A stretch of DNA of 64,000 nucleotides from Bretschneidera sinensis (lineage: Eukaryota > Streptophyta > Magnoliopsida > Brassicales > Akaniaceae): assembly GCA_023935145.1 (NCBI GenBank), contig CM043702.1, positions 74,890,820 to 74,954,819 of the forward strand, given 5' to 3'. A program made the position numbers and the translations under genes. Position 1 is the stretch's first letter. The number at the start of each line of letters is the position of its first letter. The notes under the pieces were generated by a model, which saw only the letters and a program-made list of their open reading frames with translations, did no database searches and was not told the DNA's origin. This document shows, piece after piece, positions 22,671 through 34,987 of the stretch.

Positions 22671-24117
22671 GAGGTAAGTGCTCTATAAATTCACAGCTAT
22701 GCATACAAAAAAAGATCTTTAGCACATGTAATATATTCTTGTATAATGTTAAGAGAAATATGTAGACGGCCCTTAGTTTTGTAATTAAATAGTGTTACGA
22801 ATATCAAAATCTACTTCTTCTTTTTTTGGATAATATCTACTTTCCTTTTGGTTTATGTTTTTCCATTTTATCTTTATTTCATTTATAGGTACTAATTAAG
22901 GCTCAAATTCAAAGTTATTTAAAAAAGATTCATCTAATTCAAAGATTTTTTTTTTATACTTTCATCTTTCTAATGTAATAGTTTAATTTTCGTCCTGAAC
23001 CCCTTGCATGCTCTACCTTTATAAGGATTCATCTCTTCCACCTATTCTCAACATTTCAACAACATTTTTGTTTATGTTTCTCTACATGTAATAGGGTGAT
23101 AGTCTTGAATCCAAATTAAGCTCTCTACATCTCAAAATTTAGAGGATGTAAACAATGGTAAGCACAAATTGCTAGTTCATGGATACCAATGGGTGTGGAT
23201 GATAAGCTTGATGGGATGCGCACGCTAAGGGTTTTGTATGAGCTAGGAGATCAGGCTACATTGATCCTTTTATTTTGTGCGGTGTTGAGAGCTTCTTTAA
23301 TTCCTTAGTTTGTTTGGTATAAATGAATTCCCAAGTTTTCATGGAATTCGTTTGTAATTCAATAGGTTCTTCTGTTAATCTAATTTCCTACATAATATGA
23401 GGATTGCTACAGATCAGAAAGATGCGACTGATAGTTTAGATTGAATTGTCACATGCATGCACATGACTTGGTTCTTGAGACCATCACGCATACATGCCAC
23501 AGTTCAATATAGATTGTTAGTCAACACAAAAATGATGCAGTTTGTTTTATCTACTTTGTTTTCCACATTGTTGTTCTATATAGTTCTCTATGCTAATTGT
23601 AGAATTTATTTCTAGATCTAATATTTTTAGGGTTATGAAGAATTATATATGCGGATAGGGGTATGTGGGAAGGATCTATGTGTGTCTTGGGGAATTTTTT
23701 CTCCTTGCAGTTTGATTAGATATCTTGACTCCTGCTTGGACCATGTTTGAAAGATAAATCAAAATGACCTTTGTCCATAAAAACCAAATGAATTTCTTGC
23801 ATATGTGGTTTACTTAAAAATTATGGAATTTATTTACAAATAAATTCTATTATATGTCTTGTATAAAAAAAATGCAAAAATACCTATATTTTAAGAATCA
23901 ATATTTTTTTTTTTTGTATTAGGAGAGAGACCATAAGGCAAACACAATGTCATAAAAAAAGAAAATTGCAATTTCATAATTTTAATTGAAGCTTTTAATG
24001 CCTTGTTTAACCTCATTTTTATCTAAAACAAGTATGCCATTGCTATAACCGTCATTCAAGCCTACAATTATAGCATATTTTGGCACCCTTATTCCTGATA
24101 TTTGAAACTCTATTCAA
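22671..24117. other. Unassigned AT-rich sequence
   Basis: No coding gene recognised. A 40-codon open stretch at about 23180-23310 (includes MGVDDKLDGMRTL) has no family I can name. The block 24020-24117 (aagtatgccattgctataac, cctgatatttgaaact) is repeated at 27180-27270, beyond the intervening LTR element. Confidence 0.5.
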
Positions 24118-25747
24118 GCCTACAAGTATGCAATGAATATGTAAATAGCATCCATCAATCAATTGCATCACATTCTCATAACAAGACAATCAATAACTTT
24201 CATCATAATTTTATACATCACGATTTCACACATCACAATTTCTCAACACATCTACATCAATTGATCTCTAACTCAAACCTTATACATTCATATCTCCCCA
24301 TATATTTATAGAACTCCTAATACATTATTCCTTATTATTTTCACATCGAAAGTCTTCTATACTCACATTTCTTATAATTATACTATTGTAATTTTTCATA
24401 GTCAATTATGTTTTCGTATTTTTATATCTAGTTTTGCAATCTAATTCGCTTACCAAAAGTATGGTGTACTCACCTCGTTACGCATTCAACAACTAGCACC
24501 AAACTACTTCCGTTATTCTTTAATGATGTCAACCATTTGTACCTAGAAGTGAAACAACACCTAACTCCCATAATTATCAATTCTAAATGAGTCTTAGAAA
24601 AACCCAAGTATTTGCATACTTTAACCCTCATGCGCACACTATGCACGAAATCCAAAATCAAGAAATCGAAGTGTTAAGCCCTTTTTTCAAATCATTTACT
24701 TTAAATCTCAAAAAAAAATTAGTTTTCATGAATAATAACACTTTAAAGGTATTTCAATCATTCTTTCAAGGTATATAAACATTAAAATCAATTTTGAAAA
24801 GTTTCGCACTCAAAAACTAAGGAAAAAGTCCAATTTTCAAAAATCAGCACGGTTTAGTCAATTGGATGTCTCATTTAGTCGATTGAAAAGGGTCCAGAGA
24901 GTTCACCCATTCATTCAGTTGACTAAACACTTCATTCAATAGACTGAATCAAGTGGTTCATTCCTTGATTGGTTCAGGTGAATTATCCAGTTGACTAGGC
25001 ACTTTATCTAATCGATTGGATCCCCGTTTTTTAGCGAAAATCATTATGAAAACTCATCTTTTTCCCAAATTTCTTCTTGATTTCAAAAGATTCTTACAGT
25101 TATTCAAAGAAAAAAGTTTCTACTAGTTATATTAACAAAAATCAGTGTTATTCACACCAAAAAGTACATCCCAAACTAAAAAATCACCACTTTTGTTTGA
25201 AGACCCATTTTTTTTAAACAAACCCCTTTTTCTTCAAACTTTTTCTTAAGAAAAGTCTTTGAATCCAAACTCCAAGTTCATGAATCTTTAGTTTAATAAA
25301 CATTCCTTGAGTTGAAAAGAAATAAGACAAGCTTTTACCTTGAAAATTTGCAAGAAATTCCCATCTCGTTCCTTTTCCTCTTTTCCTTCTTCCTATTTTT
25401 CTTCTTTTCTTTTTGTCTCCTCTCTCTCGGCTAATCTAGAGACTTCCAAAACTTGCTAGATTTCTCTCACAGTCTCATAATATTGATAGTGTAAGTCTTC
25501 CTTAATTGTACAATTACCCCTTTAATTGACATTCCTTCCACAAACCAACCCCACTACACTTCAGAATTTTAAAATCTCTTCCTAAAACATGTTTTTATTA
25601 CTTGAATCTACTTTAATTACTTATTTCCAAGTTTCTCAAAATTTTAGCACGAAATAATTACACTTCAAACCTGAACAAGTACACTAAATATGCACCAAAG
25701 TTAAACCCCAAAACAAAAATATTCTCATTAGGGTACCAGGCTCCACA
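24118..25747 (-). repeat. LTR A of an internally deleted minus-strand element
   Basis: The right end ctccaca is TGTGGAG on the minus strand, next to a polypurine tract (minus strand agtgggggagaat, 25748-25760), so this is the 3' LTR. It aligns with 25905-27047 over more than 1 kb. The left 500 bp (CAT-rich) has no match in LTR B. Six degenerate AGTCGACT units lie at 24860-25020. Left boundary approximate. Confidence 0.7.
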
Positions 25748-25904
25748 ATTCTCCCCCACTAAAAAAAAACATTGTCCTTGATATTTCATTGACTAGGGTT
25801 AACTAAACATTTGAGTCTTTCTCAAATATATTACTTAAACCTTTCACTTTTGTAAAAAAAATTCTTACAAAATTAAGCTCTTATCTCATCATCAACTTGA
25901 ACTT
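25748..25904 (-). other. Residual interior with polypurine tract
   Basis: Only about 157 bp separate the two LTRs: a polypurine tract and AT-rich sequence. All coding sequence is gone, probably through one large deletion. Confidence 0.6.
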
Positions 25905-27047
25905 CCTCGAATGTTTTTATACTTTAAACCTCATACACGCACAATGCATGAAATCAAAAATCAAGAAATCGAGTTGTCAAGCCCTTTTTTCAAATAATTT
26001 ACTTTACATCTCAAAATAACTTTAGTTTTAATGAATAATAACACTTTTAAAGGTGTTTTAATCATACTTTCAAGGTATGTAACATTAAAATAAGTTTGGA
26101 AAAGTTTCGCACTCAAAAACAAAGAAAAAAGTCCAATTTTTTAAAATCAGCGTGGTCTAATCAATTGGATGTGTGATTCAGTCGACTCAAAAGGGTCTAG
26201 AGAGTTCACACCCTTCATTTAGTTGATTGAATACTTCATTTAGTCGACTGAATGAAGTGGTTCAGCCCTTGATTGGTTAGGTGATGTATCCAGTCGGCTA
26301 GGCACTTGGTCTAGTAGATTAGATCCCTGTATTCAGTGAAAATCATTATGAAATCTCATATTTTCTCCAAATTTCTTCTTGATTTCAAAAGATCCTTTTA
26401 AATATTCAAATATAAAAGTTTCTACTAGTTATATTAATGAAAATCAATGTTACTCACACTAAAAAGTTCATTCCAAACTCAAAAATCACAACTTTTTTTT
26501 CAAGACTCATTTTTTTTTTAAAACAAACCCCTTTTTCTTAAGAAAAGTATTTGAATCAAAACTCCAAGTTAACAAATCATTTTTTTTAATAAACAACCTT
26601 GAGTTAAAAATAAAGAAAATAAGCCTTTACCTTAAGATATTGTAAAAAATTTCCTATTTCATATCTCCTTCATTTTCCTCTTCTCATTCTTCCTCTATTT
26701 TTTTTCCTTTTTTTCTCTCCTTTCTCTCGGCCAATCTAGAGATTTCTAGCGCTTTTTTGGATTTATCTCACACTCTCATAATATTTATAGCCCAAGTCTC
26801 CCTTAATTGCATAAATATCCCTCCAATTGACATTCCTTCCACAAACAACCCCCACTACACTTCCGAATTTTAAAAACTCGTCCTAAAACATGTTTTTATT
26901 ACTTGAATCAACTTTAATTATTTATTTCCAAGTTTCTCACAATTCTAGTATGAAATAATTATAATTCAAACCTGAACAGGTACACTAAATACGCACCAAA
27001 GTTAAACCCAAAATTAAAATATTCTCAGTAGGGTATCGCGCTCCACA
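25905..27047 (-). repeat. LTR B (5' LTR on the minus strand) of the deleted element
   Basis: It ends gcgctccaca like LTR A. It carries six AGTCGACT-type units (26150-26320) at the same relative positions and a TATAAATA box on the minus strand (26782-26789) upstream of the array. No matching target duplication found with LTR A. Confidence 0.68.
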
Positions 27048-27287
27048 GATATTTGGTTAAAAAGATTCATGGAAGATATTGGACTTCACCGATATAATAT
27101 TTGCTACTACTATTAATAGCAAATATGCAATTCCTATAACAAAAAACAAAATTTCTTCAATGTTTAGTCCTAGATATTGTTATCTACAACAAGTATGTCA
27201 TTGCTATAATCGTCATTCAAGTATACAATTATAGCCTATTTTTGCGCCCTCATTCCTGATATTAGAAACTTTATTTCCATGTTTAGA
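27048..27287. other. Flanking repeat block
   Basis: Contains a second copy of the block seen at 24020-24117. Shorter echoes of acaagtatgtcattgctata occur at 27640-27720. No gene seen. Confidence 0.5.
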
Positions 27288-27442
27288 GCTTTTGTTTTAT
27301 GTTTTGTACCTAGAGAAGAAAACTGTGTGGCCCATTGTTTGGCTATTTAAGCATTAAGAATGGGGTTTTGTTATTGCTGGGTGGGTGACGTTCTTGAGTT
27401 CCTAGAACCTACCTTGAACAATACTGGTTGTATTTGGTTTTA
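27288..27442 (+). pseudogene. LINE-type RNase H (RVT_3-like) C-terminal scrap
   Basis: One frame reads FVPREENCVAHCLA, a stop, then ALRMGFCYCWVGDVLEFL. This resembles the end of the plant RNase H-like domain found in LINEs and related cellular proteins (hvpReaN.vAH.LAk.A...... PefL). Only the last 45 or so residues are visible, so the source element cannot be named. Confidence 0.55.
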
Positions 27443-28705
27443 GTTTCCAGTTATAATATCGCTTTAGTGCTGCAAAAAAAAATTTTGTCATGTTTTGTCA
27501 TAGCTATTGTTTTTTCATTTGAATTGAAAACTTAATTGTGTGGTGTATAAGAATCCTATGTAATTTGAACTAATTGTGAAATATTCTCTAATTTTGAAGT
27601 TTTTGCGTTCTTATTTTCCTCATCATTTTCTTGCAACTAGTATATTACAACATACGTGTCATTGCTATAAACAACAAGTATATCCAACTACTATATTACA
27701 ACATGTATGTCATTGCTATAAGCAAAAATAGATTTTCCATGCATGTTCATAGCTATTGATTTTTTTTATTTGAAAGCTTAAGTGTGCGGTTTATAAGTAG
27801 CCTTGGTTATTTGACAAACTAAAAAATATTTTTCTAACTCTCAAGTTTATTTTTCCCTTTTTGTCTCATCATTTTCTAGTTTTTGATGTAAATGAAACAA
27901 TATTCTTTTTTTTTTTTGTGACAATGATTTTACCATTATATCATTATCATGCAAGATCTTTTATTTATAGAATATTCAATGAAAAGATGTATATACATGG
28001 TTAATTAGATGATAATAATTTTTACTGTGATTTTATGACAAATTAACATTTTGTCGTTACTTGTGCTCTTTATTTTTTCTTCCTTAAATACATTTCCTTT
28101 GGTCAAAACATAAAGCACCAAAAATTTGATATGAAAAATATTTTATTTCTAGGAAGACAAAAATCTCCTAGTAGTAGACAAATTTTAACAACAACTACAC
28201 TTTGTTTAGTCCTTCTTAATAGGAACCAATGGAATCCTCGTTGTAATAAATATTCGGTGGAGAAAGATTACCTTGACAATTAAGATAATAGGAAACCCTA
28301 CAATGTGGAAAACTCTATTGAACTACTTGGTCTTAATTATTATATTTTATGTCCATTTGTGAAATCTTACCATGATGCACAAATCATGCTTTATATAATG
28401 CTACCCATTTGATCGATGAATTGAACAACCCATTAATCTAGAAATTGATAAATGGTAATGATTCAGGACATAAAATTTGAATAGCTTGATGTTATGATAT
28501 CTTCATGCGAGCTATCTAACAACCAAAAGAAATAAAAAAATAAGAGTAGGTTATATATACATTGCTTGAGACTAAGACTTATAAGCTTAAGCTTTTGAGT
28601 CATTGGTGCCTATCTATGTATATCAAGCTCGTGTTCATATGATATCCCATGTGTGAAGTACTTTCGGCCATAACAACTGATATCAAATCTTTCATTAAGA
28701 TCGAT
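27443..28705. other. Unassigned; may include the 5' LTR of the copia fragment
   Basis: AT-rich, with no ORF of note. A degenerate tRNA-Met-type PBS (tgatatcaaatc, 28678-28689, 9 of 12 matches) lies 17 bp before the gag ATG. This implies that a copia LTR should end just upstream, but I cannot delimit it. Confidence 0.35.
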
Positions 28706-29210
28706 ATGAATGTCATATCTTCTACAACTTCATAAGAGATTTAAAAGTTTGATGGAAGCAACAAATTCAATCTTTGGCAAGTAAAGGTACAAGCCATATT
28801 AACCAGAAAGGGTCTGAAAAAAGTGGTGTTGTGGAAGGATAAAAAGGTTTGAAAAAATTACTTATGGGGTAGAGAAGATTCCTCATTTAATGATAAATGA
28901 ACAGGAGCTGGAGAAAGATGAGAATGTCTTGACTCTGATTCAGTTGTGATTGTCCGATGGAGTTTTGCGTGAAGTTCTTACTTAGAAAAATCGTTGCAGG
29001 CTCATGGTGTAAGTTAGAGTCTCTATACATGACAAAATCCCTCACCAACAAACTGTTATTAGAGTAACAATTACATTTTCTATATATGACAAAAGGTACG
29101 TCAACAAAATCCAATGTGGATAAATTTAATTCAATTATTACTAATTTAAGTTAAATGGAAGGTAAAGTAGATGATTACGATCAGACATTGTTGTTGTTAT
29201 GTTCCCTACA
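28706..29210 (+). pseudogene. Copia (Tnt1/Tork-type) gag N-terminal half, copy 2
   Basis: From an ATG, with frame changes and stops, motifs of copia gag appear in order: KFDGSNKFNLWQVKVQAILT, the LKK...WKDK segment, LESLYMTKSLTNKL-like sequence and DDYDQTLLLLCSL. It is cut at 29210 by a solo LTR and continues at 33492 (RFRETFLFGRDTI). It is a dead fragment. Confidence 0.82.
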
Positions 29211-29460
29211 TGTAATACTCATTTTCATAAAATAAGGGTAAAGAATTAATTTTACATATATTAGATTGAATTAAATAATCCATTGATGAAAGATTTAGCA
29301 TTGATTTAAAATAATATTTGAAAGATAATATTGTTGAAAAGAGTTGGAAAATTTTGAAGAAGAAATACTAAAAAAAATTGAAGTTAAAATGAAATAATTT
29401 TGAAGAAAAATATTGACTGAAGTACAAGAAAATAATTAAAAAAATTTGGAAGAAAATATA

Positions 29461-29676
29461 AATTTTTATATTTCTCTATAATTTTTATAAAATTTTTGGA
29501 AGGAAGAAAAGATAAAAAAAAAATTGATATTTAAAGGGAAAATGGCAAAACTGTAATTATGTAATGGAAAACAGTAAATTTTAAATGATTGCATAATTGT
29601 AAATAACTGATGGCAAATATGTAAATTGTATTAGAAAAAAAACGAAAAGTGCAGACTTCATGTGAAAACGGCGAGG

Positions 29677-29728
<52 letters not shown>

Positions 29729-29944
29729 TAAATTTTTATATTTCTCTATAATTTTTATAAAATTTTTGGAAGGAAGAAAAGATAAAAAAAATTGATATTT
29801 AAAGGGAAAATGGCAAAACTGTAATTATGTAATGGAAAACAGTAAATTTTAAATGATTGCATAATTGTAAATAACTGATGGCAAATATGTAAATTGTATT
29901 AGAAAAAAAACAAAAAGTGCAGACTTCATGTGAAAACGGCGAGG
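29461..29944 (+). repeat. Direct duplication, about 215 bp, around a TA spacer
   Basis: 29461-29676 and 29731-29944 are nearly identical (a two-A length change and very few substitutions), separated by a TA-rich spacer (29677-29730). Confidence 0.92.
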
Positions 29945-30117
29945 AATGTATACATGTACATGTATATGTATATAAAAAAAACAAAAACAATAAATGGAAG
30001 CAACAAACGGTGAAGGCCTTATATTAGTCTCTGAAGCTAAGAGACATTTGTTTCTTTCAAATTCTGTTTAGTTTTCCTTCTTTCTTCAATTCAAATTCTT
30101 ATCAAAAATTTATAAAG

Positions 30118-30764
30118 AAAATTTCTCCAATATTAGAAATAATTATAGTATCCAATTCCAATAGCAAAATTTCATCACATTTGAGGTAAATTTTCAATAT
30201 AGTTCAAAATTAAATAATTATATTGTTTGAATTAAGTTAAAAAATAGTAAGATTTATAAAAGTTTATGATTAGGTGTTGGTAATCAGCAATCTCAAGAAA
30301 TTACTGAAAGGAGCAGGAAAGGCAAGGAAGTGATCCACCAGTAGCTTTAAGTGTTACGTGGTGAGTTAGATATACTTTTAGTAATCGAGACTAATAAAAA
30401 TATGAATTTATAATATTTGAATAAATTGCTGAGTTATAAAAAAAAAATTCTCTAGTATTAGAGATAATTATAGTCATCCAATTACAATAGTAAAATTTCA
30501 TCACATTTGAGGTAAATTTTCAATAAGACTCAAAACTAAATAATTGTATTGTTTGAATTAAGTTAAGAAATAGTAAGATTTATGAAACTTTATGATTAGG
30601 TGTTGGTGATAAGCAATCTCAAGAAATTGCTGAAAGGAGCAGGAAAGGTAAGGAGGTGATCCATCGGTAGCTTTAAGTGCTATGTGGTGAGTTAGATTTA
30701 CTTTTAGTAATCGAGACTAATAAAAATATGAATTTATGATATTTGAATAAATTGCTGAATTATA
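30118..30764 (+). repeat. Direct duplication, about 320 bp
   Basis: Two tandem copies (about 30118-30437 and 30443-30764) both contain ggtgttggtrat, aggagcaggaaagg and tacttttagtaatcgagact. The block is single in the LTRs at 2962 and 9005. Confidence 0.88.
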
Positions 30765-31543
30765 ATGACTGGATGATGTATTTTCTGTTATGTATGATAA
30801 TTGATTGATTTATTGATCAAAGATTAAATAATACGTTGAAAATTAATTATATAAGAATTTATATTTTAAAAATGATGGATTAATGAAAAACATGCTGAGA
30901 AGTTATATGAAATTTTTGAAAGTACGATTGAAAAATTGATATGATATATGAGGAGACAATTTAATAAATATGATAAAAATAATAATTTTGAGAAAGAGAT
31001 AGTTGAATTGAATGCTTTGATGTATGCTTGCTTGCATGTTCATATGCATAAAAGGGAATACCATGAAGACAATTGGTCTGGCTGAAAAGACCAGGAAGGC
31101 AGTTGGTCAGGTTGAGAAGACTATGAAGGTAGCTGGTCTGGCTGAACCATGTCGACATGTGGGAAGATGTTCCCAAATGTTAATATGAAATGATTTGATG
31201 AGAAAGAAAAAAGATAATTTAAATTCATGCATTGTGTTTATTTTAAATATTTATTATTAATGGATGAGATGCTAAAGAATCAGTTTTGTTTATTAAATGA
31301 TTGATAGATAGATGAGTCTCATAATGAAACAATTTTGATGATAAATAAATATAGAGAATAATATAATAAAGAATTATTTGATCAACTATTTGTATGATGT
31401 GAACCTTATGATGCTATTATATTAAAAATATTAAATTGATAAAATATACAAAAAAATTGATAAATGATTTAATTAGAATTTGAGAAGAGATAGATAATTA
31501 ATTATGCTAATTTAACAATGAATGAATATAACTAGAAGTATAA

Positions 31544-33122
31544 TGAATTATGCCCAAACAGTACTATGCAGTAGCAGTAATATAGAATGGGGTGTCGATC
31601 CTATGAAGAGAACATTCTACAATCAAAGTCTCGGGCAAAAAATAATGGAAACAAAATTAAAAATTAATATTAAGAAAATGTTGAGAATTAAATGATACAA
31701 TTGAATTAAGTGAAAGAAAATCAATAATGAGTAACACAAGGGTCCAAGAATCCCTCCTAAATTTCACAGGTACAACTTGTATCGATTCAGTAATTATAAG
31801 TCAACTATGTATTTCACATCCCAAATACATAATCGGAAAATAATAGTGAAAGCACCAAAAATATACTTTTTAAAATTATTATGAGAAATCCCATTCTTGT
31901 TTTTACAAGTAATGCAACAGTCAATCATATATGAAATCCTAAATTGATGATATATCCGGAGACAATAACGGAGTAAAGGACCAGCATATATAATTAATAT
32001 ACCGAAATCAATTGCACCCTAAATTCCACACATAAGAGAAGCATGACTGAACTTATACGGAGAAAAAGAACAGCAATCACCGGAGTTAAATAAAATCTAT
32101 GGGAGAAGAAAACATAATTTTCTATCACACAAAAACATCAACTTCAATATTACATAAAAGGAACAGCTCAAAATAATTATTCAATGTTAAAAACAAAAAT
32201 ATTGAATTAAATACAAGCCAAACCCGCTATATCTAGGAGTTCATCTCTTCGCCTTGGCCGAAACTTAGCCTAGCCGATAATACATAATCACAACAACTCT
32301 CTAGAAATTCAGTGTGTATCTCTTCAGCCCCCTGTTCTCTGAGTCTAAATATAGTTGTATGGAGACGGCTTTGTAGACAGAAAAGTTGCCCTAGGGTTTC
32401 TGTTTAGGTTGTGTGCATCTGCTGTTGTCCAGGCCCGGTTCTACTGCTGTCCCGGCCATGCGTTTGCTGCTGTCTAGGTCTGGTTTCTGTTGTCTAGAGC
32501 TGGTCCAGTTGTGCTGCTATCCAGGCCGTGCAAATACCAAAAAAATCAGAATTTAATAGTTCATTCACTTCTGCCACGCTGAAATCAAGCACAGCCTGAC
32601 CTTTGTCTACTAAAACTACCATAACTTTCTCTAGCAAAATTATATTTATGAGCCATAAATTTTTCTAGAAAATAAACATCCGGATATTTCCAAGCATATA
32701 TGGCTCATCTCTTGGTTCTTCCTGAATCAATACAGTTTAATCCACAAAAATGATTGATCTGTACAGGCAATTCTGAAAATTTAGTGAAACTTCTTTTCAC
32801 CCTTTGCTAGACACAACATGACTTAGCAAAATAGTCAATTTATCTTTAACAGTCTAGAAATGATGGGTTTTGTTGCACTCCTCTTGGGAAACCTGGTTTC
32901 CTTGCTCTGAACTAGTCCAGAAGTTGTGGAATCTATCAAACATATTTTATATATATTTTTTTTGTTTATGGCTTCTTTGTTTTTTTAAATCTGCAAAACA
33001 CTCTAAAGGACAGAATTCCCTAAAGGACCACACTTGTCAAGAAATTCAATGCATAATCAAAATTAATATCAATAAATGCATATATTTAACTCTATCTGAA
33101 GTGCATTTTCATGCCCTAATCA
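31544..33122 (-). mobile_element. LTR-like insertion (solo LTR or TRIM-like), 1.6 kb
   Basis: It interrupts the block that elsewhere reads agaagtatacaaattgag. The ends are TG...CA, with flanks tataa and tatac as a 5-bp duplication with one difference. There is no ORF. A minus-strand TATA-like site lies at 32346-32353 and a repeat array at 32409-32528. Orientation is inferred from the TATA site. The family is unknown to me. Confidence 0.6.
32409..32528. repeat. CTGCTGTCCAGGCC-type repeats
   Basis: About five GC-rich variants (ctgttgtccaggcccgg, ctgctgtcccggcc, ctgctgtctaggtctgg, ctgttgtctagagctgg, ctgctatccaggccg) in an otherwise AT-rich insertion. Confidence 0.82.
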
Positions 33123-33356
33123 TATACAAATCGAGTACTTATAGCAAAGTTAATTCATTAAGCTTGTGAAACTCAGTCCTCATTCTTAAATAATTTCAGG
33201 TAGCAGGCAAGACAAATAAATTTGTGAGCTGAGATTCAAACTGACTAATGGAAGAAAATAAAATTGTAGATATTCATACATAATATGTTGTATATATTGT
33301 TTTAGAGAGGATATTAATAATGAAACTCCCCTGTTGAGGGTTGAGGGTTGAGGGTT

Positions 33357-33381
33357 AATATATATATATATATATATATAT
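33357..33381. repeat. (TA)n microsatellite
   Basis: About 25 bp of TA repeats after a gttgagg triplication (33335-33355). Confidence 0.92.
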
Positions 33382-33491
33382 TCAATCGATGTATGTTTTT
33401 ATATTGTTGCATATATGTGTCGTTCTGGGATTTCAAAATGTGATTACACCGTCTCGTGGGTGGCCAACCTAGGATGAGTTGTTACACTACA

Positions 33492-33546
33492 ACCCTCATC
33501 TAAACGTTTTAGGGAAACCTTTCTGTTTGGTAGAGATACAATTTTA
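33492..33546 (+). pseudogene. Copia gag continuation, copy 2
   Basis: The frame reads SSKRFRETFLFGRDTI, continuing gag from 29210 across the solo LTR. It joins the repeat at 33547 at the same point as copy 1 does at 21346. Confidence 0.7.
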
Positions 33547-33995
33547 ATATGAAAAAATTACATTTAACTCCTTGAGGTTTAATGAAACCCCTCATTACAT
33601 TTACCTCACCCTTTCACAATTTCAATTCTCACTTAGTTTCTCTTGTGCACTACAAATTCACCTATGGTGAAATCTAGATAAATCAAACATTTGTTAATAA
33701 GAATTTGATGATCCAAAGCCCACCATACGGTCAAACCATTGTTGGTGGATATAAATTGTTGGTGTGCCACACGATACTAAAGCAACAAAAGTTATGGTTT
33801 CTATCATTTTCAACCTTTTTCATCAAATTTGTTTGTACAGTTTGTTATCGGTGATATTCCATTTCTATTGTGGTTTGCAGTGTACTTGACAATCCCCAAA
33901 TTTTTTGTTAGGGTTTGCTTATTAACAAAGGCACGATAAAAAAATTTAAAATTTGTCTTTATGGTTTGTTAATGAAAATATTCTACTCTTTTAAC
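33547..33995. mobile_element. Second copy of the gag-inserted repeat (left part)
   Basis: It matches 21346-21950 with indels (aaaattacatttaactcc, ttgatgatccaaagcc, ttgtttgtacagttt). It is truncated on the right by the SIRE-like LTR. Confidence 0.6.
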
Positions 33996-34973
33996 CTCAA
34001 TGGTGTTGCACAAACCTTACAATCTCTTCCTCTCAGAAGCTATCCCCTTCCTCTCGGAAGTAATCTCCTTCCTTTCGGAAATAATCCCTTTACAAAAGAT
34101 GCTGTAAAGTAAATAGTAGAGAGACAGCAAATGAAAGCTTATACAACTCAACAATGTCTCTCTTTCAAAGTAAAGCTTGAAGTATGGCTCAGCAAGAATA
34201 TTTCAAAGCTTTTTGTGTATCAAAGAGTACAATAACTTGATTGTGTGAGTTCAACTCTTTTTTAATATCTCCAGCTCTCTATTGAATGCTCAATAGAGTG
34301 GGTTTATATAGCCATCAAATAATATGGCTGTTGGAACTTTAATTTGAAAAGATTGTGCTTTTAAAAGTTCAGATTTCGTGTCCAACAGTCATATTTTTTG
34401 AACTACCAGTCAACTGGGTCGAGATACCAGTCAACTGACTCCTCTTAAAAATTCTCGTTTTTAAAGCTTATGGGGTACCAGTCGACTGGGTTATTTTTAC
34501 CAGTCGACTAGGAACTGTCTGTCCATTTTACCAATCGACTGGTATGTTCCATCCAGTCGACTGGGGACTCACGGTCCATTTTACTAGTCGACTGATGTGT
34601 CTTACCCAGTCGACTGGGGACTTACTGTTCCATATACCAGTCGACTGGTATATGTACCCAGTCGATTGGGTTGTCTTCCAACCCAGTTTTTCTATTTTAA
34701 CTTAAAACATTTGTTTAAAAAGTTCGGTTTAGAAAACCTTTTGTGTTCGAGCCATTGAACAAGCTATTACAATGTACAAGTGAGACTTACATTGGTTTTA
34801 AAACCTTAGACCTATACTAGTTCTTCAGTCTTCACTTGAAAGATTTATTCGGTTTGAGTTCTTGCACCTTGATCCTTGGTTGAATGCTTTTCTTGCTTAC
34901 TACACATAGTTTGCACTGTTAGTATAATAACAGTTGTGTTTTGTCATCATTAAAATACAGGTGAGGGTCAACA
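33996..34973 (-). repeat. 3' LTR of the SIRE-like element, truncated
   Basis: On the minus strand it starts TGTTGACCC. It matches 42925-43830 closely; its far end is missing. Minus-strand TATA box (plus tttatata) at 34303-34310. Confidence 0.9.
34408..34672. repeat. CCAGTCGACTGG palindromic array (about 10 units)
   Basis: About ten 12-mers at or near CCAGTCGACTGG, several flanked to TACCAGTCGACTGGTA. The partner LTR has seven. It lies about 100 bp upstream of the minus-strand TATA box. Confidence 0.94.
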
Positions 34974-34987
34974 ATCTCCCCTTTTTT
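34974..34987 (-). promoter_or_regulatory. Polypurine tract (SIRE-like)
   Basis: Reverse complement aaaaaaggggagat abuts the LTR start TGTTGACC, the typical SIRE arrangement. 34988-35639 beyond it is non-coding 3' region. Confidence 0.88.

Larger units (their letters stand above)
29211..33486 (+). mobile_element. Solo Tekay-like LTR with nested insertion
   Basis: It starts TGTAATACTCAT and ends GGATGAGTTGTTACA, flanked by the 5-bp duplication CTACA (29206-29210 and 33487-33491). There is no PBS, polypurine tract or coding interior, so it is a solo LTR. Without the insertion at 31544-33122 it is about 2.7 kb. It shares blocks with the LTR at 9005: ggtgttgrygatcagcaa, aggagcaggaaaggcaagg, gtctcataatg, and cttgtgaaactcagtcct. 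Confidence 0.9.

Noticed and set aside
24106..27053. gatatt flanking both sides of the deleted LTR element as a target duplication
   Set aside because: Similarity to the block at 27250 continues past gatatt on the left (to about 24117), so this is not the insertion boundary, and six bases is unusual for the lineage.
33915..34112. Plus-strand ORF of 65 codons
   Set aside because: Spans the join between the composite repeat and the SIRE-like LTR; chance frame through cctctcggaag repeats.
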